Origin: Gammaproteobacteria bacterium
GTDB taxonomy: Bacteria; Pseudomonadota; Gammaproteobacteria; Enterobacterales; Kangiellaceae
Direction: 5' to 3'
Assembly (NCBI GenBank): GCA_013373545.1
Contig: JABXHQ010000101.1
Coordinates: 16,646 to 80,645 of the forward strand
Length of the DNA stretch: 64,000 bases
Shown in pieces: positions 19,817 to 29,255 of the stretch; position 1 is the first letter of the stretch; each line of letters begins with the position of its first letter. The notes under the pieces were generated by a model. The model ran no database searches and was not told the DNA's origin. It saw only the letters and a program-made list of their open reading frames with translations. A program made the position numbers and the translations under genes.

Positions 19817-20422
19817 TTACTTACCCATATTCTTTAACGCTAACCGAATCAATTCCGCACTGCTTTCGGCCTGATCACGAATACGACTGATCGCCTTAGC
19901 CGCATCTTGAGGCTTATAACCCAACGCAACGAGTGCACTTTCGGCCTCGCGCTCAATGTCACTTGCACCACTGGCCGCAGCACTCGCCACTGTTCCGGAA
20001 GCGACACTGTTGCCACTCCAATCTTTTAATCGATCTTTCATTTCAACAATTAAACGTTCCGCGGTTTTTTTACCAACCCCAGGTAATTTCACCAGTCCTT
20101 GACTGTCGCCTTCGTGAACATTTTGCACAAACTCGTCGGCGGTCATACCCGACAAAATTGCAATGGCTAATTTAGGACCTACGCCGTTTACTTTAATCAG
20201 TTCACGAAATAATTGCCGATCCCGTTTCGAATGAAAGGCAAAGAGATTATGGGCATTCTCGCTCACCGACAAATGCGTGAATAAGGTGACGGTTTTGCCA
20301 GCTTCCGGCAACTGAAAATGCGTCGTCATCGGAGCTTGAACTTCATACCCGACGCCTTGCACGTCGACCAACAAATACGGTGGTGACTTTTCAATTAAGG
20401 TGCCACAAATTCGACCTATCAA
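19817..20422 (-). CDS. ruvA: Holliday junction DNA helicase subunit RuvA
   Basis: Tetrameric junction-binding subunit of RuvAB. 201 residues from TTG 20422, close to the 203 of E. coli. Begins (M)[20 protein letters not shown], the family N-terminus, then two helix-hairpin-helix motifs (about 70-130: [18 protein letters not shown] and [19 protein letters not shown]) and a C-terminal RuvB-binding domain. The frame is open further upstream (to 20494), but that would add 24 residues foreign to the family. The TTG overlaps the ruvC stop as TTGA, with AGAGG about 10 bases upstream, so translation is probably coupled. Confidence 0.95.
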   Translation of the reverse strand: MIGRICGTLIEKSPPYLLVDVQGVGYEVQAPMTTHFQLPEAGKTVTLFTHLSVSENAHNLFAFHSKRDRQLFRELIKVNGVGPKLAIAILSGMTADEFVQNVHEGDSQGLVKLPGVGKKTAERLIVEMKDRLKDWSGNSVASGTVASAAASGASDIEREAESALVALGYKPQDAAKAISRIRDQAESSAELIRLALKNMGK

Positions 20423-20937
20423 CGTACTCGACCTCTTCTTCGCTTGTTGGCGCCTAACTGGCTGACCAAAGATTGCATGGTATTGGCATGACACATCGCC
20501 ACAGCTAACCCATCAGCCGCATCGGCTTGCGGTTTTGCTGATAAGCTTAATAATGTCATTACCATATGTTGAACCTGTTCTTTCAATGCGCCGCCATGAC
20601 CGACAACGGCTTGTTTGATTTGGCGCGCCGAATACTCAGCTACGCTTAATGCATGAGTCGAAGCCGCTACCATCGCAACGCCCCGCGCTTGTCCCAGTTT
20701 TAATGCTGAGTCAGCATTTTTCGCCATAAACACTTGCTCAATGGCCGCTTCGGTGGGGTGGTATTGGCGGATAACTTGGGAGAGATTATCAAAAATTTGC
20801 TGCAACTTTTCAGCTAATGGCGCATCTTGCACCCGAATACAACCACTGGTGACATAACTTAACTGACGGCCCTGCACTTCAATAATGCCAAAGCCGGTTA
20901 TGCGCGAGCCGGGATCAATACCAAGTATACGCGTCAA
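20419..20937 (-). CDS. ruvC: Crossover junction endodeoxyribonuclease RuvC
   Basis: Holliday junction resolvase, 172 residues. RNase H-like fold with the first catalytic Asp in [12 protein letters not shown] (Asp7), Glu in [11 protein letters not shown] (about 66), and the C-terminal Asp pair in [15 protein letters not shown] (about 137-151). The start is TTG at 20937, with GAGAGG 6 bases upstream. It is the first gene of ruvC-ruvA-ruvB, 106 bases downstream of yebC. Confidence 0.97.
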   Translation of the reverse strand: MTRILGIDPGSRITGFGIIEVQGRQLSYVTSGCIRVQDAPLAEKLQQIFDNLSQVIRQYHPTEAAIEQVFMAKNADSALKLGQARGVAMVAASTHALSVAEYSARQIKQAVVGHGGALKEQVQHMVMTLLSLSAKPQADAADGLAVAMCHANTMQSLVSQLGANKRRRGRVR

Positions 20938-21043
20938 GCAAACCTCTCGTTACGCGGCCACTGAGGGACCGCGATCACCTTTAATGTTGAATAAACGGGT
21001 TAGCGGTACTATATCATGCCGCTGCAACATTGCAGCTCGGCCG

Positions 21044-21787
21044 CTATAACAATTCGTAGGCTTGCTCAGGTATATCTGCGTTGGTGTAAACATTTTGCAC
21101 ATCGTCGAGATCTTCCAAACGCTCAATTAGGCGCAAAACCTTAGCACCATCGTCCACGGCTAATTCGGCTTGAGTTGCAGGTAACATCGCCACTTCGGCG
21201 TTCTCGGCCACAAAGTTTGCCTGAGCCAGCTCAGATTTAACCGCTAAAAACTCATCCGGACTGGTTAACACTTCGAAAGAGCCGTCTGCATGACTGACAA
21301 TATCGTCAGCTCCCGCCTCCAGCGCGGCCTCCATTAGCGCCTCTTCTTCGATGTCGTCGGCAAAAATTAATTGACCTTTTTTATCGAATAAGTAAGCCAC
21401 CGATCCCGATGTTCCTAAATTGCCGCCATGCTTGGTGAAAGCGTGTCGAACTTCGCCTACAGTACGATTTTTATTATCGGTCAAACACTCCACCAGAACC
21501 GCAACGCCACCCGGTCCATAGCCTTCATAGGTTAGGTTTTCGTAATTCTCACCATCGTTATTGCCGGCGCCACGTGCAACCGCTTTTTCAATGGTGTCTT
21601 TTTTCATGTTGGCACCGAGCGCCTTATCAATCGCAGCGCGCAGTGCGGGGTTATCTTCGGGATTGGGTCCGCCCGCTTTCGCCGCCACCACCAACTCACG
21701 AATAATTTTAGTGAAGATCTTACCGCGCTTAGCATCTTGCGCGGCTTTACGGTGTTTAATATTGGCCCATTTACTATGTCCTGCCAT
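21044..21787 (-). CDS. yebC: YebC/PmpR family DNA-binding transcriptional regulator
   Basis: 247 residues, the standard length. Begins [22 protein letters not shown], the family hallmark, followed by [20 protein letters not shown] and [19 protein letters not shown]. The family is widespread; members are described as DNA-binding regulators and, more recently, in translation of difficult sequences. It lies between aspS (32 bases upstream) and ruvC, the usual neighbourhood. Confidence 0.97.
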   Translation of the reverse strand: MAGHSKWANIKHRKAAQDAKRGKIFTKIIRELVVAAKAGGPNPEDNPALRAAIDKALGANMKKDTIEKAVARGAGNNDGENYENLTYEGYGPGGVAVLVECLTDNKNRTVGEVRHAFTKHGGNLGTSGSVAYLFDKKGQLIFADDIEEEALMEAALEAGADDIVSHADGSFEVLTSPDEFLAVKSELAQANFVAENAEVAMLPATQAELAVDDGAKVLRLIERLEDLDDVQNVYTNADIPEQAYELL

Positions 21788-21819
21788 TATGCTCTCCGCC
21801 GTCTTTACTGATTAATTAT

Positions 21820-23589
21820 TTACGCCTTGCTTTTTAGTCCAATACCCAACTCATCCAATTGCTGCGGCGACACTTTCGCCGGCGCCTCAGTTAACGGGCA
21901 GGCCGCAGTGGTGGTTTTAGGGAAAGTTATTACGTCTCGAATCGAGTTCGCGCCGACCATCAACATAACCAGCCGATCCAAACCAAATGCGATCCCGCCA
22001 TGCGGAGGGCAACCGTATTTAAGTGCGTCGAGTAAGAAACCAAATTTTTCGCGCGCTTCTTGTTTTTCAATACCAAGAATATCAAAAATTGTTTGTTGTA
22101 AGGCCATATCGTGAATACGAATTGAACCACCGCCCACCTCGCAACCATTTAGTACCATGTCATACGCACGCGACAGGGTTCCCGTCGGATCGGCTTGCAA
22201 CGCTTGTGGGTCAAGCTGTTGTGGCGAGGTGAATGGATGATGCAAGGCTTGCAATTGACCGCCATCTTCTTCAAACATTGGGAAATCAACCACCCAAAGA
22301 GGCTGCCATTCATCACGCAATAAATTAAAGTCATTGGCAATTTTTAATCGCAATGCACCGAGTGCATCCGCGACCACCCGCGCATTATCCGAGCCGAAGA
22401 ATAAAATGTCACCGGCTTCTGCACCGACGCGCTCAAGTAAAGCGTTGGCAACTTCGGGCGTTAAAAATTTAACGATGGGTGACTGCAAGCCATCAAGACC
22501 GGCACTGGGATCGTTCACTTTGATAAACGCTAAACCTTTCGCCCCATACACGCTTACGTATTGGGTGTAAGTATCAATCATCTTGCGGCTGATTTGTTCA
22601 GCGCCGCCTTTAAAATTAATCACGCCCACACGCCCCTCTGCATCTTGAGCGGGTCCACTAAACACTTTAAAGTCGAGTCCCGACATTAAGTCATCAACGG
22701 TATGGATCGGCATATCGACCCGTAGATCGGGTTTATCTGAACCATATTTTTCCATTGCTTCTTGATACGGCATGCGCGGAAATGGGTTTGCCAGTTCGAC
22801 ATTCATCAACTCTTTGAAGACATAACGAATCATATTTTCCATCATGTTCATGATGTCTTCTTCATTCATAAACGAGGTTTCAATATCGAGCTGGGTAAAC
22901 TCTGGCTGTCGATCAGCACGTAAGTCTTCATCACGAAAGCAACGCACCACTTGATAGTAACGATCGAATCCACTCATCATCAGCAACTGCTTAAACAATT
23001 GGGGTGACTGAGGCAGAGCAAAGAAAGAACCTTTGTGAGTACGCGAAGGTACTAAATAATCACGCGCTCCTTCCGGAGTTGCTTTGGTTAAAATCGGAGT
23101 TTCCATATCGAGGAAACCATTATCATCCAAGTAACGCCGCAGAAGTGACGTCACCTTGGTACGAAACAAGAATTTTTGTGTCATTTCCGGGCGCCGTAAA
23201 TCGAGGTAGCGATACTTCAGGCGCGTCTCTTCCGCCACATCTTCATGGCCATCAATCAAGATTGCTGGAGTTTCCGCACTGTTGAGACATTCAATGTGCT
23301 GCGCTACGACTTCAATTTTTCCCGTCGCCATATCTTGGTTGATCATGTTGTCCGGGCGCATGCGTAAACGTCCTTTGATCACCACGACATATTCGCTTCT
23401 GAGCTTGTCGGCTTGGGCAAACACTTCGCCTTGATCCGGTTCGATAGTGACTTGAACAATGCCACTGCGGTCTCGAATTTGTAAAAAGATCAATCCACCT
23501 AAGTCACGACGACGGTGGACCCAACCAGCAATGGTCAGTTCAGTTCCCTCGGCTAGCGAGATCAAGTCCGCACAATAATGGCTACGCAT
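21820..23589 (-). CDS. aspS: Aspartate--tRNA ligase
   Basis: Class IIb synthetase charging tRNA-Asp. 589 residues, bacterial type with an inserted GAD domain. N-terminal OB-fold anticodon domain (about 1-105, [20 protein letters not shown]), motif 2 [20 protein letters not shown] (about 217-236), and motif 3 [12 protein letters not shown] (about 530-541). Start ATG 23589. It is divergent from the aspartic protease gene at 23758, and downstream it shares direction with yebC-ruvCAB. Confidence 0.98.
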   Translation of the reverse strand: MRSHYCADLISLAEGTELTIAGWVHRRRDLGGLIFLQIRDRSGIVQVTIEPDQGEVFAQADKLRSEYVVVIKGRLRMRPDNMINQDMATGKIEVVAQHIECLNSAETPAILIDGHEDVAEETRLKYRYLDLRRPEMTQKFLFRTKVTSLLRRYLDDNGFLDMETPILTKATPEGARDYLVPSRTHKGSFFALPQSPQLFKQLLMMSGFDRYYQVVRCFRDEDLRADRQPEFTQLDIETSFMNEEDIMNMMENMIRYVFKELMNVELANPFPRMPYQEAMEKYGSDKPDLRVDMPIHTVDDLMSGLDFKVFSGPAQDAEGRVGVINFKGGAEQISRKMIDTYTQYVSVYGAKGLAFIKVNDPSAGLDGLQSPIVKFLTPEVANALLERVGAEAGDILFFGSDNARVVADALGALRLKIANDFNLLRDEWQPLWVVDFPMFEEDGGQLQALHHPFTSPQQLDPQALQADPTGTLSRAYDMVLNGCEVGGGSIRIHDMALQQTIFDILGIEKQEAREKFGFLLDALKYGCPPHGGIAFGLDRLVMLMVGANSIRDVITFPKTTTAACPLTEAPAKVSPQQLDELGIGLKSKA

Positions 23590-23757
23590 AGTTCAATTCC
23601 TGCTCAAAAAATCTACTCATTATCAGCCGTGTTGCAAGCAGCGCTCAATTAAGGCATGTTAGCGCTAAAATTTGCTAGCAATAAACACGAGCTTTTGAAG
23701 GGGCATAATGGTACGCGAGGCCCTTGCTATAAGCAAGATAGAACAAAGAAAGGACCC

Positions 23758-25029
23758 ATGGTGAAATCGACTCCTTTGACGCTCAAAATTCCGATTACCA
23801 ACGTTTATGCTAATGGTGACTACACCATGGACGTATTAATCGGCAGTGAGCAACGAAAAGCTCGGGTGATCTTAGACACCGGCAGTAGCACTTTCGCAGT
23901 GCATCCGGTCAATTATTGCCCCGAAAGCGATCACTACCTTACCCCCACGCCGTATGCTCAAGACATTACTTATGGGCTCGGTGGCTGGACCGGCCCTTTG
24001 GTCAAAACCGCAATAACCTTAAGCGGCGAATGCAGTCAGCGTGGACCGGCCCATACCATCACCGCCGCCCAATCTCATCTTGCCGTAGCCAGCCAAGAGC
24101 AGCCCCATGCGTTTGCCGCTGCCGATGGCATTTTGGGTCTGGCCTATCATGGACTTAACAAGGCCTTTAATCTGCAAGACTATTTCGAAGCTCATCAAGT
24201 GACCCCTGCTGTGACTTTTCCTTGGCCATTTCCGGTACAGCCGACTCACCAGGCCATCGCCGACTTTAAAAAATTTTTATGGCGCTATCAGGAGCAAGAT
24301 ATTCAGCCACTTTTTACTGAGTGGGAACAGCATGGGTATTGTGCCAACCGTTTTGCGTTTGTTACGCGTCGCTCCAGTGTCCACCACCGTGCCGCCGATC
24401 TAAGTACGCAAGCGCTGGAGCAAGATCCGCTGAACCAAGGTTACTTTATTCTCGGCGGCGGTGAAGAGCAGCCGCTCTATCAAGGTGAGTTTATTACCAT
24501 TCCGGTGCACGACCATGTGTACTACAACGTTGAGCTGGCAGCGATTTCCGTCGCCAACTTAGCTCCGCGCTCGGCGCCACCATTGGCGGCTAAAGATGAG
24601 CACCTTTATCGCACCAATGCCATTTTAGATACTGGAGCCTCGGCCATCGTGTTGCCAGCCTCTCTCTACCAGGCATTGCTCGAGGACTTTTCTACCATAG
24701 ATGAACGACTGGCCACGTGTATCAAAAATTACCCAGTCTTTAACGGACAAGAGCAAGGCATTGCAATTGCTGACATGATTGATTTGCCATGGCCAGATAT
24801 TCAATTTTGGTTCCAAGAGGTTGCCGCCCCGCTGACCATCAGCGCAAAAGAGTATTGGCAATTGAATGCCCCAGAGTTCGGGCAGGCCTCCTTTAAGCTG
24901 TTTTCGCAATTAGCCCATTGGCCCAATCAAACTATTTTAGGGCTACCCATATTTAATCCCTACTTCACCATTTTTGATCGCGCAGCGCCGCCGCGTGGTC
25001 AAGTAAAATTTGCACCGCTTTATGATTGA
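23758..25029 (+). CDS. Pepsin-like (family A1) aspartic endopeptidase, bacterial
   Basis: A 423-residue bilobed aspartic protease of the eukaryote-like pepsin family, rare in bacteria. Both catalytic motifs are intact: DTGSS (Asp40) and DTGAS (Asp291), each preceded by a hydrophobic strand (VIL, AIL). The flap tyrosine is in ITYGLGGWTG (Tyr72). ADGILGLAY (122-130) matches the pepsin FDGILGLAY element. No signal peptide, prosegment or obvious disulfide pattern is seen, so a cytoplasmic, zymogen-free enzyme is likely, as described for shewasins of Shewanella. ATG 23758 is chosen because AAAGGA lies 5 bases upstream; a longer frame to 23656 is rejected. A CTTGC-N5-GCAAG repeat at 23723-23737 lies just upstream. 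The 3' end overlaps the GNAT gene by 8 bases. Confidence 0.9.
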   Translation: MVKSTPLTLKIPITNVYANGDYTMDVLIGSEQRKARVILDTGSSTFAVHPVNYCPESDHYLTPTPYAQDITYGLGGWTGPLVKTAITLSGECSQRGPAHTITAAQSHLAVASQEQPHAFAAADGILGLAYHGLNKAFNLQDYFEAHQVTPAVTFPWPFPVQPTHQAIADFKKFLWRYQEQDIQPLFTEWEQHGYCANRFAFVTRRSSVHHRAADLSTQALEQDPLNQGYFILGGGEEQPLYQGEFITIPVHDHVYYNVELAAISVANLAPRSAPPLAAKDEHLYRTNAILDTGASAIVLPASLYQALLEDFSTIDERLATCIKNYPVFNGQEQGIAIADMIDLPWPDIQFWFQEVAAPLTISAKEYWQLNAPEFGQASFKLFSQLAHWPNQTILGLPIFNPYFTIFDRAAPPRGQVKFAPLYD

Positions 25030-25543
25030 GCCCAGTCCACTTACCACCCCGCGGTTTTCCTTAATGCCATTGACTGAAGCGGACTTTGCGCTATACCAGT
25101 CACTATATCAATGCCCCTCCATTCAAGCATTGATTGGGATTTGCTTGCCACCAGCAGCTATTTTAAAAGCGTTTAATCAAACATTAAGAAAAGTCAGCCA
25201 GCAATGGCAAAACGCCATGCATTGGGTAATTTTCGATCAGCAACAAACAGCATTAGGCATCACCGCTTTGGTTGGCCAAGACAGCGTTGAGGTCGGAACC
25301 TTACTTTTGCCATCTGCGCAAAATTGCGGCGTCGCTAAAGAGGTTATGGGGTGTACCATTGATTACGCTTTTCGCGAATTTAACAAAACTAAAGTATTTG
25401 CGTATTTTTGGCATCAACATATTGCATCTTTACGTTTGGTACAGAGCTTGAACTTTTACGTTGATCAACAGACTCTACATCAATCGCGTCCGCTGCCCTC
25501 TTGGTATTGCGAGAAAATCAACAAAAATAGAGTAAGTGTTTGA
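25022..25543 (+). CDS. GNAT-family N-acetyltransferase
   Basis: 173 residues from ATG 25022; the frame also opens at a TTG at 25010. The N-terminus TTPRFSLMPLTEADFALYQSL is typical of RimJ/RimL-type acetyltransferases. The region from about 85 to 150 (GITALVGQDSVEVGTLLLP, then AFREFNKTKVFAYFWHQHIASLRLVQSLNF, split by a linker) matches the GNAT core, although the acetyl-CoA pyrophosphate loop is poorly conserved (SAQNCGVAKEV). The substrate is unknown. Overlap with the protease gene implies co-transcription. It lies 58 bases upstream of the borosin-type methyltransferase; an AGTGTTT/AAACACT inverted repeat (25535-25559) sits in that gap. Confidence 0.75.
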   Translation: MIEPSPLTTPRFSLMPLTEADFALYQSLYQCPSIQALIGICLPPAAILKAFNQTLRKVSQQWQNAMHWVIFDQQQTALGITALVGQDSVEVGTLLLPSAQNCGVAKEVMGCTIDYAFREFNKTKVFAYFWHQHIASLRLVQSLNFYVDQQTLHQSRPLPSWYCEKINKNRVSV

Positions 25544-25601
25544 AAATATTGGAAACACTGGTATCTTAGCAATCTAACTATTGATAGGGGACAAGACAGC
25601 A

Positions 25602-26396
25602 GTGGCGCGATTACTTTGTGTGGGAGTGGGAATTGAGCTCGGAGCTCACTTAACACCTGCAGCGAAAAAAGCCATTGCGAGCAGTGATGTTGTGCTGTAC
25701 GCCGCCTCCGACAGCCTATTTGAAGCTTGGATGGCAGAACTACACCCACAAGCGCATTCATTGCAATCCTTTTATGCCCCGGGCAAATCCAGAAAAACAT
25801 CTTATCAAGAGATGACCCAATTTATTCTGCAAACGCTTGAGCAAAATACTACCGTTGCAGCCGTTTTTTATGGTCACCCCGGAGTGTTTGTGCAGCCAGC
25901 ACGACTCGCCATGGCCGCAGCTATTAAGCAAGGTCATGAAGCGATAATGCTGCCGGGAATTTCGGCCGAAGATTGTTTATATGCTGACTTAAACATCGAT
26001 CCAGGTCGCTACGGCTGTCAAATGTATGAAGCTTCACAATTTCTTTTTTATCAGCGTAACTTCGATACCGCCGCTTACTTAATTTTATGGCAGATTGCCT
26101 TAGTCGGCGATCAATCGCATACGCGCTTTCAAGAAAATAAAGAAAACGTTCAGCTGTTTGTTGAATACTTGCAGCAACATTATCCAACAGAACATGAGGT
26201 AATTGTCTACGAAGCGCGCGCCAGTTACCTTGATGACTTACGTAAAGTGACGATTCCTCTAGCACAGCTCGCCACGGTTGAGCTCACTGAAAAATCAACT
26301 TTAGTAATACCTCCAGCGACAAAAATGCAACGGAATAAATTTTTTGAGCAACAACAGAAAAACATCAATAACTTAACTTTGATTCACTCTCGTTAA
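25602..26396 (+). CDS. Borosin-type peptide backbone alpha-N-methyltransferase (split type)
   Basis: 264 residues of the tetrapyrrole-methylase (PF00590-type) fold. It resembles fungal OphMA and bacterial SonM: N-terminal SAM motif LLCVGVGIELGAHLT (4-18), FYAPGKSRKTSYQEM (57-71), FYGHPGVFVQP (89-99), MLPGISAEDCLYADLNIDP (116-134) and YEASQFLFY. Tyr58, Arg64 and Tyr68 align with catalytic Tyr66, Arg72 and Tyr76 of OphMA; the Tyr63 position is Gln, as I recall for SonM. Unlike OphMA, the core peptide is not fused; a separate small gene follows. GTG 25602 fits the family N-terminus and has AGGGGA upstream; the TTG at 25581 would place the ribosome site inside the gene. Predicted to methylate backbone amides of the 26411-26659 product. 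Known from memory of the family, not from a search. Confidence 0.88.
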   Translation: MARLLCVGVGIELGAHLTPAAKKAIASSDVVLYAASDSLFEAWMAELHPQAHSLQSFYAPGKSRKTSYQEMTQFILQTLEQNTTVAAVFYGHPGVFVQPARLAMAAAIKQGHEAIMLPGISAEDCLYADLNIDPGRYGCQMYEASQFLFYQRNFDTAAYLILWQIALVGDQSHTRFQENKENVQLFVEYLQQHYPTEHEVIVYEARASYLDDLRKVTIPLAQLATVELTEKSTLVIPPATKMQRNKFFEQQQKNINNLTLIHSR

Positions 26397-26410
26397 CCAT
26401 GGAGAACACT

Positions 26411-26659
26411 ATGAAAGCTGCACTTAAAATAATAGAAAAATTGGGACTCGGTGAGACTTTAAGCGACGCAGATAAAGCATCGGTATCAGACGAGCTGATG
26501 CAAATGTTAAAAGAGCGTAACAAACGTTTAGTAGAAAAATACCTCGACTTAACACCGGATATTCATTGTGTGTTATTACCAGCTGATGACGACGAAGAAG
26601 AGCAAGAAGAAACTCCTAACCAAGAACCTGAAAAAGACACAATTGTTGCTGTTAGATAA
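26411..26659 (+). CDS. Candidate split-borosin precursor peptide
   Basis: An 82-residue acidic protein starting 14 bases after the methyltransferase stop. ATG 26411 is chosen over ATG 26399 because GGAG lies about 7 bases before it. Residues 1-48 look helical (MKAALKIIEKLGLGETLSDA, then DELMQMLKERNKRLVEKYLD), suitable as a methyltransferase-binding leader. Residues 51-58 are hydrophobic (IHCVLLPA), 59-75 form an Asp/Glu/Gln/Pro linker, and the C-terminus is DTIVAVR (76-82). Short beta-branched stretches are typical borosin cores, so 76-82 or 51-58 are the candidate methylated segments. It has no obvious similarity to SonA's sequence. The stop TAA overlaps the ATG of the GGDEF gene (TAATG). 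The role is inferred from gene context and composition. Confidence 0.7.
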   Translation: MKAALKIIEKLGLGETLSDADKASVSDELMQMLKERNKRLVEKYLDLTPDIHCVLLPADDDEEEQEETPNQEPEKDTIVAVR

Positions 26660-28440
26660 TGAAAATATTAGCTTTAACATTATTACTGATCGGTAGCGGA
26701 GGCCTTTGGGCCTCCGAGCCGGTCAGCTCTTTACTGCAAACTGCGGATGAAATTCGTCTATCCGAGCCGCAAAAATTTTCCGCGATTCTGCGCGATATTG
26801 CTCAGCAAATTGACTCACTCAGCTCAGAGCAACGTTACTTTTTTGAGTATTTGATGGCTTATGAATCAGCCTTAAAAGGTGATTCTGAACGCGCCATTAA
26901 CACTTATAAACATGTATTTAAAAATGCGTCCGATCAAGATTTAATTTATCGCGCTAGTTATTCCATTTTGAATGTACTGGTTATTAATCGACGCTGGCGT
27001 GAAACGCCGCAGTACCTTCAGTACATCAATGACAACTACACATCGATTAGCTCTGAAGAAATCAAGGCCACCGGACTAGTCGCCGTTGCATTATTTTATA
27101 ATCATTTAGGCAACTTTGATAAAGCGCGTGACTATGGCTTAAAAGCAATCGCCGATATCAAAGCAGACAACGTACTGTGCACGGGTTACCAACAGTTAGC
27201 TCACTCTGAATTAAAGTTAAATTTATTAGCCTCGAGTGCAGCGATCCTTAGCGACGGAATGAGCGCTTGTGAGCGTTCAAGCAAGCAATTAATTGCTTAT
27301 ATGATCAACTTATACCAAGCCACCGCGCTATTCAAAGAAGAACAATATGATGCAGCAACCGCTCTGCTACAACGACATCTCAGCCGCGTTGATGCCTCAA
27401 ACTATGTGCCGATTCAATCGGAATATTATGCGTTACTCGCACAACTCTCTTTTGCTACAGGTAACGTCAGCGGTGCCATTGCTTACGCACAAAAAGTTAT
27501 TAATTCAAACAATCAGTCGCACAATACTGAAGCCTTGGTTAAAGCACTAAAAATTATGGCTGACGCAACCGCAATCCAAGGCAACTTAACCGACTCTATT
27601 GTTTGGCTAAAACGCTATGCTGAAACAGACAAAGCATTTTATGATCAACTAACCGCTGAGAACCTTGCATTTCAACTGGCCACTCATGAAGTAATTGAAA
27701 AAGAAAACCAAATCAAGTTACTCAATAAAGAAAACGAAGCGTTGAATTTAGAGCGTGATTTATCGTTGCAAGAAGCGCAAAACAAAACCTTGATGATTAT
27801 TTTACTTATCTTGATCATTGGCTTTACATCGTTTTGGGCTTACCGCACCAAGAAAACCCATGTTAAATTACGTAAGCTCGCAGAATTTGATTCGCTAACC
27901 GGAATTGCCAACCGCCGTCACTTCACTAAAGAAGGCGAAAATACGCTCAAGATCAACCGTTCAAGAGGTCAAGCGGTTAGCTTTATTTTATTTGATCTCG
28001 ATAAATTCAAAGCCATTAATGACCGATACGGCCATCCGGTTGGCGACTGGGTGCTACAACATGTACCGATTCCGGTTAAAAAGATCATTCGCAAAATTGA
28101 TATTTTTGGCCGTATGGGCGGTGAAGAATTTGCCATTTTATTACCCGGTTGCGAGCTCGATAAAGCACGCGAAATTGCCGAGTCAATACGCCTTGGTTTA
28201 ATGGAAATCAACTGCGAAGAAACCGGGCACAATTTTAACATCAGCGCGAGCTTTGGTATTACGGTTAGTCGCGTATCGGGATATGAATTTGAAGACTTAA
28301 TGAAACATTCTGATGACGCTCTGTACGAAGCCAAGCGTGAAGGTCGCAATCGTATTCACGTGTACTCGATGCCGCCAACTGAGTCTGCCGTAATAAGCAA
28401 GCAAGCCAATACTGCTTCTGACCAAACTACTGAGGCATAA
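26659..28440 (+). CDS. TPR-repeat membrane diguanylate cyclase (GGDEF)
   Basis: 593 residues. Signal peptide (about 1-18, ending LWAS), a long helical TPR-like periplasmic region (about 25-340), a coiled coil (about 345-370), one membrane helix (about 373-393, MIILLILIIGFTSFWAY), and a C-terminal GGDEF domain. The active site is GGEEF in RMGGEEFAILLPG, with DSLTGIANRR and FDLDKFKAINDRYGH, so it should be an active diguanylate cyclase. The ATG overlaps the stop of the putative precursor peptide (TAATG), implying translational coupling. The sensory input is unknown; the periplasmic TPR region could bind a peptide or protein. Confidence 0.9.
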   Translation: MKILALTLLLIGSGGLWASEPVSSLLQTADEIRLSEPQKFSAILRDIAQQIDSLSSEQRYFFEYLMAYESALKGDSERAINTYKHVFKNASDQDLIYRASYSILNVLVINRRWRETPQYLQYINDNYTSISSEEIKATGLVAVALFYNHLGNFDKARDYGLKAIADIKADNVLCTGYQQLAHSELKLNLLASSAAILSDGMSACERSSKQLIAYMINLYQATALFKEEQYDAATALLQRHLSRVDASNYVPIQSEYYALLAQLSFATGNVSGAIAYAQKVINSNNQSHNTEALVKALKIMADATAIQGNLTDSIVWLKRYAETDKAFYDQLTAENLAFQLATHEVIEKENQIKLLNKENEALNLERDLSLQEAQNKTLMIILLILIIGFTSFWAYRTKKTHVKLRKLAEFDSLTGIANRRHFTKEGENTLKINRSRGQAVSFILFDLDKFKAINDRYGHPVGDWVLQHVPIPVKKIIRKIDIFGRMGGEEFAILLPGCELDKAREIAESIRLGLMEINCEETGHNFNISASFGITVSRVSGYEFEDLMKHSDDALYEAKREGRNRIHVYSMPPTESAVISKQANTASDQTTEA

Positions 28441-28451
28441 GCAAGTTTAAG

Positions 28452-29255
28452 ATGAATCGCTTTGAGCATCATTTTTCCGTTAGCGAATCTGGGCAGACAT
28501 TGCTCGATTTGCTCGCGGCTAATACCGAGCTTTCGAAGCAAAAACTAAAAGATGCTTTAGCCAAAGGGTGTGTTTGGCTAACGCTTGGTAAGCGAACTCA
28601 GCGCATTCGGCGGGCCAAAAAAGTCATCGCGGCTAGTAGTGAAATTCATATCTACTACGACCCACAAATCCTGAATGCCGCGATCCCTGAGCCAACACTC
28701 GTTACCGACGCCCAAGAATACTCGGTTTGGAATAAACCTTGTGGGCTACTCAGTCAAGGTTCCAAATGGGGCGATCACAGCACCATTACACGATGGGCCG
28801 AGAAACACCTTACACCACAACGCAATGCCTTTGTGGTTCATCGTCTCGACCGGGCGGCTAGCGGTTTAATTGTTATTGCACACAGTAAACAAATGGCTGC
28901 CGAGTTATCGCGGTTATTTGCCGAACGCCAAATTCAAAAACAATATCATGCATGTGTTGCTGGGCAGTGGCCGCATTCAGAAAGCATCACAGTACGCGAA
29001 CCGATCGATAACAAAGAAGCGATTAGTCATATTGAGCTGGTGGAGCAGAAAGCCGATCGAGCGTTACTACAGGTAACAATTGAAACCGGCCGTAAACATC
29101 AAATTCGACGCCACCTTTCGCAACTAAAGTTCCCAATCTTAGGCGACCGACTTTACGGTGATCCCAACGCGGTCAGTGACTTACAACTGACCGCGGTAAC
29201 GTTAAGTTTTCACTGCCCTATCGCGCAGCAGCCAGTTACTTTTTCGCTGCTTTAA
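28452..29255 (+). CDS. RluA-family RNA pseudouridine synthase
   Basis: 267 residues with an S4-like N-terminal domain (about 15-60, LSKQKLKDALAKGCVWL) and the RluA catalytic domain. Active-site motif HRLDRAASGLIVIA (about 126-139) carries the catalytic Asp; ETGRKHQIRRHLSQLKFPI and LGDRLYGD follow. It isomerises uridine in rRNA or tRNA; which position cannot be told, as RluA, RluC, RluD and TruC share these motifs. It lies 11 bases after the GGDEF gene, so probably the end of the same transcript. Its 3' end overlaps the convergent S9 peptidase gene by 20 bases. Confidence 0.9.
   Translation: MNRFEHHFSVSESGQTLLDLLAANTELSKQKLKDALAKGCVWLTLGKRTQRIRRAKKVIAASSEIHIYYDPQILNAAIPEPTLVTDAQEYSVWNKPCGLLSQGSKWGDHSTITRWAEKHLTPQRNAFVVHRLDRAASGLIVIAHSKQMAAELSRLFAERQIQKQYHACVAGQWPHSESITVREPIDNKEAISHIELVEQKADRALLQVTIETGRKHQIRRHLSQLKFPILGDRLYGDPNAVSDLQLTAVTLSFHCPIAQQPVTFSLL

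Noticed and set aside
25535..25559. AGTGTTT-N11-AAACACT as terminator of the GNAT gene
   Set aside because: No T-run follows and the stem is short; it could be an operator for the methyltransferase gene but evidence is too thin to list.
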